In this document: positions 30,306 to 39,861 of the stretch, one piece after another | Layout of the letters: the number at the start of each line of letters is the position of its first letter | Position numbering within the stretch: the stretch's first letter is position 1 | Assembly (NCBI RefSeq): GCF_914768045.1 | Contig: NZ_CAJZCD010000002.1 | Coordinates: 248,001 to 312,000, forward strand | DNA from: Snodgrassella communis | Lineage (GTDB): Bacteria > Pseudomonadota > Gammaproteobacteria > Burkholderiales > Neisseriaceae | Direction: 5' to 3' | Length of the DNA stretch: 64,000 bases | Notes under the pieces: generated by a model | The model's database searches: none | What the model was told of the DNA's origin: nothing | Seen by the model: the letters and a program-made list of their open reading frames with translations, nothing else | Position numbers and translations under genes: made by a program

Positions 30306-30917
30306 TTACTTAGATCTGTGAGTTAAGACTTCATCAATCAGACCATATTTTTTCGCCTCTTCCGCAGACATAAAATTATCGCGATCGGTATCTTTTTCAA
30401 TTTGAGCCAGTTTTTGTCCGGTATGCTGTGCCAGATGTTCGTTTAACTGCTTTTTCAGTTTGAGTAATTCACGCGCATGGATTTCTATATCCGAAGCCTG
30501 ACCACCTAGTCCACCACTGATAAGTGGTTGATGAATCATAACCCGACTGTTTGGTAAGGCAAATCGTTTACCCTTTGCTCCAGCGGACAGGAGGAAAGCA
30601 CCCATACTTGCAGCTTGCCCCAGACATAAAGTTGCTACATCTGGCTTAATAAAATTCATGGTGTCAAATATGGACATCCCAGCAGTTACTGACCCACCGG
30701 GGGAGTTGATATAAAGTGAAATATCCTTATCAGGATTTTCACTTTCCAGAAATAGTAACTGAGCTACAACCAGATTGGCGGTTTCATCAGTAACCGGACC
30801 AACCATAAATATAATCCGTTCCTTTAATAGGCGTGAATAGATATCATACGCACGTTCTCCGCGTCCACTCTGCTCTACAACCATAGGTACCAGACCCAGA
30901 TTTTCAATATGTGACAT
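30306..30917 (-). CDS. clpP: ATP-dependent Clp protease proteolytic subunit
   Basis: Serine peptidase of the ClpXP/ClpAP machines. 203 residues. Catalytic triad Ser104 (GQAASMGAF), His129 (MIHQP) and Asp178 (DTDRDN) is complete, with [13 protein letters not shown] forming the oxyanion strand. GAGGG precedes the ATG. It lies downstream of tig, as in many proteobacteria; clpX is not adjacent here. Confidence 0.98.
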   Translation of the reverse strand: MSHIENLGLVPMVVEQSGRGERAYDIYSRLLKERIIFMVGPVTDETANLVVAQLLFLESENPDKDISLYINSPGGSVTAGMSIFDTMNFIKPDVATLCLGQAASMGAFLLSAGAKGKRFALPNSRVMIHQPLISGGLGGQASDIEIHARELLKLKKQLNEHLAQHTGQKLAQIEKDTDRDNFMSAEEAKKYGLIDEVLTHRSK

Positions 30918-30938
30918 GTTTTTCCCTCAATTGAAATA

Positions 30939-30976
30939 AAAGCACCCAAGCAGCTTCACAACTACTTCGGTGCTTT
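30939..30976 (-). terminator. Hairpin terminator after tig
   Basis: On the minus strand AAAGCACC and GGTGCTTT close a longer imperfect stem followed by TTTTATTT. It lies between tig and clpP, so clpP is at least partly expressed from its own promoter. Confidence 0.75.
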
Positions 30977-31001
30977 GGTCGTTGTTTAATGCGTATTACA
31001 T

Positions 31002-32321
31002 TCAGGCTTGAGCCTGTTGTCCCATAACTTCATCAAAAGTCAGTACTTTATCTGCCACTTTTGCTTTACTTAAAACGTAGTCAACTACATTCTGCTCTAT
31101 AGCCAGTGAAGTAGGTGCCTGCAAATTCTTTTTATCGCTATAATACCAGTCGATAACTTCTTGCGGGTCTTCATAGCTATCAGCAAACTCGTTGATTACG
31201 TTACGTACCTGTTCTTCTGATGGTTCCAGTTTTTCTTCACGCACCAGTTCGCCCATAATCAGGCTGATGGCCACACGACGGCTTGCCTGCTCATTGAACA
31301 TATCCAATGGCAATTCCAAATCTTTCTGATCCATACCCTGCGCCGCAAAATTTTCTTTCATGCGCGCGGCCATGGTTTTTGCTTCTTCTGTAACCATTGA
31401 TGAAGGAACATCAACCGGAGTAGCAGCCAGCAAAGCATTGATGGCACTGTCTTTAGTCATTTCACTTACGCGGCGGTTTACTTCACGACTGACATTTTTC
31501 TTGATTTCAGCACGCATTTTTTGTACATCGCCGTCTTCAATACCCAGTGATTTGGCAAATTCTTCATTTACTTCAGGCAACACTGCTTCAGAAACATTTT
31601 TTAGGGTAATGGTGAAAATAGCTGTTTTACCGGCAATATCCTTGCTCTGGTAATCTTCCGGGAATGTTACGGAAACTTCTTTTACATCACCCTCTTTCAT
31701 GCCAGCAATACCCGCTTCGAAGTCAGGTAGCATCTGACCTTTACCCAGCAAGAATGGGTAGTTTTCTGCACTACCACCTGCAAATACTTCACCGTCAATC
31801 TTACCGGCAAAATCGATAATTACACGATCGCCATTACGCGCTTCACGTTCTACATGATTGAAACGGGTACGCTGCTGACGCAGGATATCTACGGTTTTGT
31901 CAATTTCCGCGTCGCCAATTTCAGTACTGAATTTAGTTACTTCCTGAGTACTCAAATCACCAAGTTTAATTTCAGGAAATTCTTCAAATACGACCGCAAT
32001 TTTATAGACTTTTTCATCGTCCTGATCAGCGTCTTCCAGTGCAGTAAGGCTTTTCAGGCCGGCAACTTTCAGTTTTTCAGCTACGATAAGTTCTTCAAAT
32101 GCTTTATGAGTCATTTCATTCAGCACTTCATCGCGAATGCCGTAACCATACATGGAATCAATTATTCTCAGCGGTGCTTTACCTGGGCGAAAGCCATCAA
32201 TGCGAGCACGTTTCTGTGCCACTTTCATGCGTGCGTTGACTTTTGCTCGGATGTCTTCCCAGTTCAGAGCCAAAACAATTTTACGCTCTAAATTATCTAA
32301 TTTTTCTACTGTTACGCTCAT
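31002..32321 (-). CDS. tig: Trigger factor
   Basis: Ribosome-bound chaperone and prolyl isomerase meeting nascent chains. 439 residues. The N-terminal ribosome-binding domain carries the signature RIDGFRPGKAPLRII. The FKBP-type isomerase domain runs from about residue 160 to 245 (GDRVIIDFAGKIDGEVFAGG). The remaining helices form the arms. AAGGG lies nine bases before the ATG. Confidence 0.97.
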   Translation of the reverse strand: MSVTVEKLDNLERKIVLALNWEDIRAKVNARMKVAQKRARIDGFRPGKAPLRIIDSMYGYGIRDEVLNEMTHKAFEELIVAEKLKVAGLKSLTALEDADQDDEKVYKIAVVFEEFPEIKLGDLSTQEVTKFSTEIGDAEIDKTVDILRQQRTRFNHVEREARNGDRVIIDFAGKIDGEVFAGGSAENYPFLLGKGQMLPDFEAGIAGMKEGDVKEVSVTFPEDYQSKDIAGKTAIFTITLKNVSEAVLPEVNEEFAKSLGIEDGDVQKMRAEIKKNVSREVNRRVSEMTKDSAINALLAATPVDVPSSMVTEEAKTMAARMKENFAAQGMDQKDLELPLDMFNEQASRRVAISLIMGELVREEKLEPSEEQVRNVINEFADSYEDPQEVIDWYYSDKKNLQAPTSLAIEQNVVDYVLSKAKVADKVLTFDEVMGQQAQA

Positions 32322-32493
32322 CGTAAACCCTTAGATGTCAGTTGATCTGATTTGGTTCATTTGTCTTAAAAGTACTGCTTGAGGGTGTACGCACACGGGC
32401 ATTCACTCATGCAGACAAAAATTAAATGGCAAGTGTACCATAAGCCTATATAAAAGCCTATGTAATGACGAAAACACTTGTGGCTGCTTATGG

Positions 32494-33360
32494 CTAATTG
32501 CAGTTATGGCTTGTTTTCATTATCCGTTCTACTTCATACCAATAGCCATCATTACGTTGTTGTACCAATGCTATCATGCCCTGCCGGATTTGCTTAATCT
32601 GATTGAAATTAACAATAGCATTACTGCTTACACGTACTGGTGATATAAAGGATAAGTGATCAAGTACATAGAATCGATTGTGCGCCTGAGATTCAAATTC
32701 TGCCCAGTTTTCAATATGGCGTCCCTGCCAACACAAGGGATTTAAAGGTAGCTGAAAGTGCTGGCTGGCTGAGGGGGTGAATAGCATGCCACGGATAATG
32801 CTTGCATGTTGTAACTGGCTGGATTCAGGTATCAAGTCTTTCAATACACTTTCAGCAGCAGGCTGCGTACTTAATGCCAATTGCTGTCTGATTTTGTGCA
32901 TTTTGTCTATCAGCCGGTCTGCTTTGTTCAGACCAATGAAGCTTTCTGTCTTGTCTGACTGACTAGCATAATATTTGCACGCTAATTCTAGATGATATAT
33001 CTGGTTATTAAGCTGCACGATAAAATCAAAAGCGCCGATTGTGCGCTGATTATTCTGAACAGGTAGATTATGGACAATTAAGCGGCTGTGTGGTGCATGT
33101 AAAAACCAGTAATGAAGTAAACGTTCGGCGTATACCCCCAGATGAGTGTGGTAAGCACCATGCTTTTTCAGGAACAGGTATAAATCATCCGGTTTTTCAT
33201 CCAGAGACAGCAGAAATCGAAATCCGTCGTCTCCTAATAATATCGAAACCGGTAGCTCAGCAGATGATATCCAAGGTGATGGTGCGGTCAGTAAACTGGC
33301 CAAATCCCGTACAATCGTTTTTTTCAAACGCCACCAGAGTGCATCAGAAGCATAATTCAT
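32494..33360 (-). CDS. DUF1853 family protein
   Basis: 288-residue conserved protein of unknown function. Family features are the N-terminal VRDLASLLTAPS and the block GAYHTHLGVYAERLLHYWF, then GAFDFIVQLNNQIYHLELACKYY, whose DF...E.K-like pattern recalls a PD-(D/E)XK nuclease core, although that resemblance is my inference. No signal peptide or membrane segment. It sits between tig and trmJ on the same strand without overlap. Confidence 0.75.
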   Translation of the reverse strand: MNYASDALWWRLKKTIVRDLASLLTAPSPWISSAELPVSILLGDDGFRFLLSLDEKPDDLYLFLKKHGAYHTHLGVYAERLLHYWFLHAPHSRLIVHNLPVQNNQRTIGAFDFIVQLNNQIYHLELACKYYASQSDKTESFIGLNKADRLIDKMHKIRQQLALSTQPAAESVLKDLIPESSQLQHASIIRGMLFTPSASQHFQLPLNPLCWQGRHIENWAEFESQAHNRFYVLDHLSFISPVRVSSNAIVNFNQIKQIRQGMIALVQQRNDGYWYEVERIMKTSHNCN

Positions 33361-33400
33361 GAGTTTTTCTCTCTATATCGGTAAATCTTGCAATTAGATG

Positions 33401-34213
33401 CTAATTTTGCTTTTTCTGTATTTGCTGATTTACGGTGTTATAAAAGCCGCGTAGGATGTCGATATCTTCTGTGCTTAGCTGAGCCCGATCAAACATGGCA
33501 GCCATGCGCCGCATCAGTCGTTCTTCATTGCGACGGTTAAAAAATCCGGCTGTATCCATCACCTGACGTAAATGCTCCACCATACTACTGGTCTGCTGAT
33601 GTGTGGCCAGATTTGGCTGCTGCTTTAAATAAGCCATGCTGATATCGACATGGCTGAAGAGTTCATAACAGATTACCTGCACTGCCTGAGCCAAGTTAAG
33701 AGAAAAATAATCAGGATTACCATTGATGGTAATCAGACGATTGCAACTTTGTACTTCTTCGATACTCAAACCAAAAGTTTCATTACCAAATACCAGTGCT
33801 ATTTTTTGCCCTGTTCGCGCGGCATCAATCAGCGATGGCATAATCTCACGTGGCGTATGTAATGGCGCAGTCAGTTCTCGACGCCGGCTGGTTAAAGCAC
33901 ACGACAGCGTTGTATCAGCCAGTGCTTCATTGAGTGAAGCAAAAATTAGTGCATTTTCCAACACATCGCATGCACCAGATGCAAGAGTAAAACTTTCTTC
34001 AGGCAAAACAAATGCAGCAGGATTGGTATGATCAAACACGGCAGGCCGTGGTGTCATTGGAGTTTGCATCAGATTCGGAGCCACCAGTATCAATCTGTTT
34101 AATCCCATTGTTTTCATGGCTCGTGCTGCGGAACCGATATTGGCCGGGTGGCTGGTGCGTGTAAGTACAACTGTAATGTTATTAAGAAAATCGGGGAGTA
34201 TGGGTTTATTCAT
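33401..34213 (-). CDS. trmJ: tRNA/rRNA 2'-O-methyltransferase, TrmJ-like SPOUT family
   Basis: Predicted to methylate the ribose at position 32 of certain tRNAs. 270 residues. It has the SPOUT start VVLTRTSHPANIGSAARAMKTMG, the motif IALVFGNETFGL, and the knotted C-terminal block YFSLNLAQAVQVICYEL. The C-terminal helical extension (residues about 195-265) is the TrmJ-specific tail. RNA methyltransferases of this group are hard to assign by sequence alone, so the substrate is inferred. Confidence 0.85.
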   Translation of the reverse strand: MNKPILPDFLNNITVVLTRTSHPANIGSAARAMKTMGLNRLILVAPNLMQTPMTPRPAVFDHTNPAAFVLPEESFTLASGACDVLENALIFASLNEALADTTLSCALTSRRRELTAPLHTPREIMPSLIDAARTGQKIALVFGNETFGLSIEEVQSCNRLITINGNPDYFSLNLAQAVQVICYELFSHVDISMAYLKQQPNLATHQQTSSMVEHLRQVMDTAGFFNRRNEERLMRRMAAMFDRAQLSTEDIDILRGFYNTVNQQIQKKQN

Positions 34214-34465
34214 GTTTGCAATTTTAAGAATGAGGGCACTCTGGCAGCTGGACGTAGATAAATACTGTATATTATAGCAAAATCATTCTATGCAAACGGT
34301 AGCTCTGGTGTGCCGGTTTGGGAAAAAATGCTTTTTGCCGTATAATTGCTTTCTATCTATTCTGTTTAATTGCCGCAATGTTTTTTGAGATGCGGCTTTT
34401 GTTCTTTAACACACGTCATTTTGTATCTGTTATAAGCTTTTATCAGTCCTATCACGAGAATGAGC

Positions 34466-35257
34466 ATGAATCCTATTTTAACTACTGCCTGGAAAGCAGC
34501 ACGCAAGGCCGGCCAAATGATGCATCGAGCCAGCAGCAACTTAAATACTATTAAAATTGATAATAAAGCTGCCAATGATTTTGTTTCAGATGTTGATCGT
34601 GAAGCAGAACGTATTATTGTTAATACTCTTCAGGAAGTATACCCTCACCATGCCATTTTGAGTGAGGAAGCTGGTCATCTGGGTAACGAAAATGCTGAGT
34701 ATCAATGGATTATCGATCCGCTGGATGGTACGACAAATTATTTGCATGGTCATAAACAGTATGCCATTTCAATGGCTTTACTGCATAAGGGAACTTTAGC
34801 TGAAGCACTAATTTACGCGCCGGAACAAAATGATCTGTATGTCGCCAGCCGTGGTCAGGGGGCTTTGCTGAATGATAAACGCATTCGAGTAAGTAGTCGC
34901 ATTGATTTGCTGCGCAGTCTAATTGCAACGGGTTTTCCAGTTGTTGATCAGACTATGATGGACACTTATCTGGCTATTTTAAAAGATGTGCTGGCAAAAA
35001 CAGCTGGTGGGCGCCGTGAAGGATCGGCTGCGCTAGACTTATGTAATGTGGCCTGTGGCCGTGTAGATGGTTATTTTGAGTTTAATTTGAAGTCGTGGGA
35101 TATTGCAGCTGGTGCTTTGATTGTGCAGGAAGCCGGCGGTATTGTTACTGACATGCAAGGCGAGCAGACTTGGCTGGACAGTGGCGATATTGTGGCTGCC
35201 AATCCGAAAATTTTGGCACAATTATTGCAAATAATTGCACCACATTTAGTAATATAA
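34466..35257 (+). CDS. suhB: Inositol-1-monophosphatase family protein SuhB
   Basis: Metal-dependent phosphatase of the IMPase family; in E. coli SuhB also works in rRNA transcription antitermination. 263 residues. Metal-binding motifs are SEEAG, DPLDGTTNYLHG and WDIAAGALIVQEAGG. Two in-frame ATGs lie at 34460 and 34466; the second gives the family-like MNPIL start. It is divergent from trmJ. Confidence 0.94.
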   Translation: MNPILTTAWKAARKAGQMMHRASSNLNTIKIDNKAANDFVSDVDREAERIIVNTLQEVYPHHAILSEEAGHLGNENAEYQWIIDPLDGTTNYLHGHKQYAISMALLHKGTLAEALIYAPEQNDLYVASRGQGALLNDKRIRVSSRIDLLRSLIATGFPVVDQTMMDTYLAILKDVLAKTAGGRREGSAALDLCNVACGRVDGYFEFNLKSWDIAAGALIVQEAGGIVTDMQGEQTWLDSGDIVAANPKILAQLLQIIAPHLVI

Positions 35258-35329
35258 TATATTTTGTGGTGGTTTAAGTGGTTAAACCACCACCAAATTT
35301 TATATCTGCCTTGATTAGGGGTAGTAGTC

Positions 35330-35803
35330 ATGAAAAAAATTCTGTTTACCACTTTGTTGGCTTCATATGCCGGTCTGGTGATGGCACAAGATATCATTGC
35401 CAATAATGCATGGGCACGATTCAGTGTATCCGGCATGTCTTCCAGCGGCGTATTTATGGATTTGGACAATCATTCTGGTAAAGATGATGTATTACTGAGT
35501 GCATCCTCACCGATAGCCAAGTCCAGTGAAATACATGAAACTGTTGAAGTAAATGGTGTGATGAAAATGCGTCCTTTAGCGCATGGTCTGTCTCTGCCTG
35601 CCGGACAGGTAACTCAGCTACAACCGGGCAAAATGCATATTATGTTGCTGGGTTTGAAAAAACCTCTGGTAAAAGGGACTACTATTCCAATTCGCTTAAC
35701 TTTTCGCCATGCCAAACCGGTTACGCTTAATGTGCCGGTTAGTGTAGCTCCTGTTACTAAAACAGATCCAACCATGCCAGAACATTCGCATATGCATCAC
35801 TAA
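35330..35803 (+). CDS. PCuAC-type periplasmic copper chaperone
   Basis: Copper(I)-binding protein that helps load cytochrome oxidase. 157 residues with a signal peptide (ending GLVMA before QDI). It contains EIHETVEVNGVMKMRPL and, 22 residues after the second Met of MKM, HIM, giving the His/Met ligand set of the family. A neighbouring Met found in many homologues (HxM) is Thr here. The C-terminal tail EHSHMHH adds likely extra metal ligands. It stands alone downstream of suhB. Confidence 0.88.
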   Translation: MKKILFTTLLASYAGLVMAQDIIANNAWARFSVSGMSSSGVFMDLDNHSGKDDVLLSASSPIAKSSEIHETVEVNGVMKMRPLAHGLSLPAGQVTQLQPGKMHIMLLGLKKPLVKGTTIPIRLTFRHAKPVTLNVPVSVAPVTKTDPTMPEHSHMHH

Positions 35804-36036
35804 GTTAGCCTCCTAGCTAGATAATTGAACTAATCTTGCTTAAATTGCAAACCTGAGTTGGTTAAGGTGACGTGGTGTAACTTTTGTTGAATTTAAGCTG
35901 TTTAACTTAGTGTTTAATCTCTGCTGTGCGTTTAGCATAGATGATCTTTGCTGTCCGTAACAGATATTTCTCTAAATACATAATTTTGTATTAAGCAGAT
36001 TGCTGCTTTTTGAAAATAATTTTATTTTAACTGTTT

Positions 36037-38199
36037 ATGATTTCCTTATTGCATTCAGGCAAATTCTGGCTGAAATTGGTAGTATTTAGCTGCCTGAGCA
36101 TTATTTCGCTCTTAATCATTGATATGATTGTGCTACATTATTTGTTTAATGCAGAAGAAATCAATAAGCGTGCTAATGCACTCGTGGCTGAAAGTGGACG
36201 TCAGGTGGTTTTTGACTCCGATATCAGCCGCTCAATGTTTCCACGTCCAACTGTAACCTTGCATCAGGTACACATCAGAGATAAAGCTACCAAAACAGAT
36301 GATATCAGTATTGGTAATATGAAAATTGGTCTAGGCTGGCAGAGTCTGTTTGGCCGTCTGACCATTGAAAAATTGCAGCTAACAGATGCGCATATTAGTC
36401 TGACTCGCAATAATCAGGGACAATGGAATTTAGCTGATTTATGGAAAAAGCCACGTCAGGGCAATAATTTACAGCTTAATCGTCTGATTTTGGAAAATGC
36501 CAGTCTCCGTATTCATGATGGAATTAATCTGCAACAGATTAATCAGCTAAATCTAAAATGGCGTAATCTTGGCCGTACCGGTCTGCTTCAGTTGAACGCT
36601 ACATCAAGTGTTTCAGATATACCAACTATGCAATACCAGCTGAGTGCCGTATACCACCCTGATGCAGTAATGCAGTGGCAGGATGTTAAGCTCGGTATAG
36701 TAACCTACCTATCAGCTTTGGGTGAAAGTAATGGCCAGTGGCATTTCAATGCTCGCTGGCTGCCGCAACAGCAGTTATTACAGACAACTGCTGTGCAATG
36801 GCAGTGGCACAGTCAGCGTAATCAATTACATGTTACTGGTAACGGGCAAAACTGGCAGGTAGGATGGACAAAACTGTTCTTACCGCAGGTAAATGGTGTG
36901 GCCACGGCACAGATTGGCGATAATGAAATTAATGCAACCTTATCGGCAAGCAATATCAGTTGGTTGCAGAATCGTTGGTCTCTGCCTCAGTTTCAAATCG
37001 ACAGTGGCTGGCAAAGTCATTTATATCAGACTGCATTGACCTTGAGTGGTCAATTATCTTGGCTGGATGTGCGTCACTGGAAAATTGATAATTTTTCCGT
37101 GAGCAGCCATCAAGATACCGTAAATGCCCTACCCAATTCACGTTTTATTAGTGATTTATCAGGTATCGTACAAGGTGATGATGCTGGTAATGGCCAACTC
37201 AATCTGCAAGGTCAGTTTGATAATCAACCAATAAATATTGCACTGGATTACCAAAATGACCGGCATCAAAGCAAAATAAGTGGCAATATTCACCTAGCAC
37301 AGTTAAATTTACGTCCTTACGTAGAGACGACTACAGGTTTGCTACCATCTGACTGGCAACAACTCTGGCATCGCTGGTTCAAAAACAATTTGCTGAAAAC
37401 ACAACTGGCTATTGATTCCATCTTCACGCCGACAATACAGCTAAACCAGTTTAAAACTCAACTAGCTATAGATGAGCGTAATTTCACTTTGACACCAATC
37501 AACGTGCAAATGTATGGTGGTAGCAGTAATGGTATGTTGCAGGTAACTAATGCCAATCCATTGATATGGAAAGTACAGCAACACGCCAAACGTGTGCAAA
37601 TGAAGTCTTTTCTACAGGACACATTTGGTTTGCATAATCTGGATGGTAATGGCGATGCAGACTTTGATTTTCATGGTATTGGCATTAACCGTCAGCAGTG
37701 GTTATCCAGCCTGAGTGGGCTGGCACGAATCCAAATTCATCAAGGTGTTTGGAATGGCATTGATATCAATAATATTCTACAGAACAGTGATAACCAGACT
37801 ACAGTAACCTATAACGAGACCAACCAAACACCATTTCGGTTTATTAAACTGGCTATTCCATTAAATAATGGCTACACCAAAAACAGTCGTATTGAATTGC
37901 ATGCCGATAATTTTGATATTAAAGGTACGGGCAATGTTAAGTGGTTGCAACAGCAGATGGATTACAATGTGTTGATTGCTACACGACGGGAAAAACAGCA
38001 AAACCTGTTACCATTACGTATCAATGGTACATTTACCCGCCCCGCTTTTACCATTGATTATCAGCGTTTGACTGCTGGCCTGCATACATCCCAGCAAAAA
38101 CAAGACAGTTTGCGGCAAACATTGCAGCAGCAATGGCTGTGGTTGAATCAGGGAAGTAGTGCATCATCCGAAAACCATGAGCCAGCACACCAACAATGA
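36037..38199 (+). CDS. AsmA family protein
   Basis: 720-residue envelope protein of the AsmA group, bridge-like proteins connected with phospholipid transport to and assembly of the outer membrane. An N-terminal membrane anchor (residues about 10-35) is followed by a long beta-rich periplasmic region and the C-terminal AsmA block around NLDGNGDADFDFHGIG and LARIQIHQGVWNGIDI. It has many glutamines near the C-terminus. It overlaps mnmC by four bases (ATGA). Which paralogue it is cannot be told. Confidence 0.87.
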   Translation: MISLLHSGKFWLKLVVFSCLSIISLLIIDMIVLHYLFNAEEINKRANALVAESGRQVVFDSDISRSMFPRPTVTLHQVHIRDKATKTDDISIGNMKIGLGWQSLFGRLTIEKLQLTDAHISLTRNNQGQWNLADLWKKPRQGNNLQLNRLILENASLRIHDGINLQQINQLNLKWRNLGRTGLLQLNATSSVSDIPTMQYQLSAVYHPDAVMQWQDVKLGIVTYLSALGESNGQWHFNARWLPQQQLLQTTAVQWQWHSQRNQLHVTGNGQNWQVGWTKLFLPQVNGVATAQIGDNEINATLSASNISWLQNRWSLPQFQIDSGWQSHLYQTALTLSGQLSWLDVRHWKIDNFSVSSHQDTVNALPNSRFISDLSGIVQGDDAGNGQLNLQGQFDNQPINIALDYQNDRHQSKISGNIHLAQLNLRPYVETTTGLLPSDWQQLWHRWFKNNLLKTQLAIDSIFTPTIQLNQFKTQLAIDERNFTLTPINVQMYGGSSNGMLQVTNANPLIWKVQQHAKRVQMKSFLQDTFGLHNLDGNGDADFDFHGIGINRQQWLSSLSGLARIQIHQGVWNGIDINNILQNSDNQTTVTYNETNQTPFRFIKLAIPLNNGYTKNSRIELHADNFDIKGTGNVKWLQQQMDYNVLIATRREKQQNLLPLRINGTFTRPAFTIDYQRLTAGLHTSQQKQDSLRQTLQQQWLWLNQGSSASSENHEPAHQQ

Positions 38200-39761
38200 G
38201 TATTTACATTTTTCATGAATGGCCACAGCCAGATGAGTTAGCCCAGCAGCTAGGCAATGATAAACAGGCAGAGATAGTGGTTGTGACTGAAAAGTGGCCA
38301 GAATCGTTGACAGCAAGATCTTCTGCTGGCCAGAACATTGCACAGTTATGGCTTGAGGCAAAAGTATTCTGGCAACAACAGCCGGTATTCAGCTATCCCT
38401 TTGGTGATGCCGGTAAATTCACGCTTATTCAGCCGCAAGTATATGAACAGTGGTGCCAGTTTAATCCTAATATGGTCTGCACCACACCTGAATACTCTAA
38501 ATTTATTTATAAACCTTGGCTTACTTTGCCAACCCCAATACCGGTTAAATCGGTAGTAATTATTGGTGCCGGTATTGCCGGAGCAAGCACGGCTTTTGCA
38601 CTGGCAAAACGCGGTATAGCGGTAACAGTGATTGAGCAACACTCAATTGCCAGTGCGGCATCAGGCAATCATCTTGGTCTTTTATATGCGAAAATCTCAG
38701 CACACGCGACTATACAAACGGAATTGTTACTGGCCAGCTATGGGTACAGCCGTGCGCTTCTGAAAAACTGTCTGCCAGCTGGGAAAGGCTGGCTGGACTG
38801 TGGTGTTATCCATTTGGATTACAACGCAGCCGAAAAGCAGCGTAATACTTTGTTGGCACAGCAAAATCCTCACAATACACTTTTTCAGACTGTAACAAAA
38901 GCTGAGGCTGAACGGATTGCTGGTATTGATGTGCCTTATGGTGGTTTGTGGTGGCCTTATGGTGCAGCAATTAATCCATTTAGTTTAACTGAGGCTTTAC
39001 TCAGGCATCCGTTGATAAGCGTGTTAACTGCCACTAAAGCAAATACAATCTCCCGTCAGAATGATTTATGGCAGATTGGCTGTCAGAATCAGCAAAAGTC
39101 ATTTTATCTTGATGCATCTCATATTGTGATTTGTGCTGGCGCTGAGAGTAACTCCCTCTATCCTGTGGCTGGATGGCCACTGCATAAGATACGCGGGCAG
39201 ACAACCACAGCCAGCTTACGCTCGGGAGCCACTCAGATAAAGTGTGCACTCAGTGGTAATAGCTATATTACGCCACCATGGCAGCATAAACTATGCTTTG
39301 GCGCCACATTTCACCCTAACCAAACCAATGATGATTTATCCGTCGCGGATGAACATTTTAACTGGGAACAATTACGTCAATGGCTGCCACATCTGGCTGC
39401 AAACTTAAATCCGAATACTAGCCCACAGGGACATGCAGCAATACGTTGCGATGCTTTCGACCATCTACCAGTAGTGGGGCCTGTTGGAGACACAGCTGCC
39501 ATGCTGGTGCAGTATGCACAATTACGTCTGGACAAAAACTACCCGCTTACCCAGCCCTGTCCGTGGCAGCCGGGTGTATTTGTTAATACGGCTCATGGCA
39601 GCCGTGGGTTGGTAACCGCACCACTATGTGCAGAAGCCATAGCCGCAACTATGCTTGGCCTGCCATCACCATTATCAGTACGGCTGCAACAGGCACTCCA
39701 CCCTAATCGCCTGCCCATCAGATCGCTGACGCATCACCAGTCATTCCGATTATCAACTTAA
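38196..39761 (+). CDS. mnmC: FAD-dependent cmnm5s2U34 oxidoreductase MnmC, lacking methyltransferase domain
   Basis: Removes the carboxymethyl group of cmnm5s2U34 in tRNA to give nm5s2U34. 521 residues against about 668 for the two-domain E. coli enzyme. The FAD motif SVVIIGAGIAGASTAFALA begins near residue 118, followed by SGNHLGLLYAKIS and a C-terminal NTAHGSRGLVTAPLCAEAIA. The first 115 residues hold no recognisable SAM-binding site, so the methyl-transfer half is missing. An MnmM-like methyltransferase at 63.3 kb could supply that step. Coupled to the asmA-family gene by ATGA. Confidence 0.88.
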   Translation: MSIYIFHEWPQPDELAQQLGNDKQAEIVVVTEKWPESLTARSSAGQNIAQLWLEAKVFWQQQPVFSYPFGDAGKFTLIQPQVYEQWCQFNPNMVCTTPEYSKFIYKPWLTLPTPIPVKSVVIIGAGIAGASTAFALAKRGIAVTVIEQHSIASAASGNHLGLLYAKISAHATIQTELLLASYGYSRALLKNCLPAGKGWLDCGVIHLDYNAAEKQRNTLLAQQNPHNTLFQTVTKAEAERIAGIDVPYGGLWWPYGAAINPFSLTEALLRHPLISVLTATKANTISRQNDLWQIGCQNQQKSFYLDASHIVICAGAESNSLYPVAGWPLHKIRGQTTTASLRSGATQIKCALSGNSYITPPWQHKLCFGATFHPNQTNDDLSVADEHFNWEQLRQWLPHLAANLNPNTSPQGHAAIRCDAFDHLPVVGPVGDTAAMLVQYAQLRLDKNYPLTQPCPWQPGVFVNTAHGSRGLVTAPLCAEAIAATMLGLPSPLSVRLQQALHPNRLPIRSLTHHQSFRLST

Positions 39762-39766
39762 ACACA

Positions 39767-39794
39767 ATAACATTTTGCGCTGGCGCAATGTTAT
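39767..39794. other. Imperfect inverted repeat after mnmC
   Basis: ATAACATTTTGCGC and GCGCAATGTTAT face each other across two bases, a stem with a two-base bulge. It begins six bases past the mnmC stop. There is no T-run, so it may be a weak terminator, or its AATGTTAT half may be part of a second degenerate Zur-like site continuing to about 39805. Confidence 0.4.
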
Positions 39795-39810
39795 AAGGTA
39801 TCATTGCTGT

Positions 39811-39829
39811 AATGTTATATAGTAACATT
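39811..39829. promoter_or_regulatory. Zur-like operator upstream of znuCBA
   Basis: AATGTTATATAGTAACATT has perfect 7-base arms (AATGTTA and TAACATT) around TATAG. Known Zur boxes centre on TGTTATA-N-TATAACA, matched at 13 of 15 positions by my count. It lies just upstream of the first reading frame of the zinc uptake operon, so zinc-dependent repression is the expected role. The binding protein itself is not in this window. Confidence 0.75.
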
Positions 39830-39861
39830 TATTTCTAGACTGAATTTGGTAAGGGCATAAC

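Noticed and set aside
31854-32291. 145-codon frame on the plus strand inside tig
   Set aside because: Fully antisense to a clear trigger factor gene, no ribosome site, and the translation looks like a shadow of the opposite frame.
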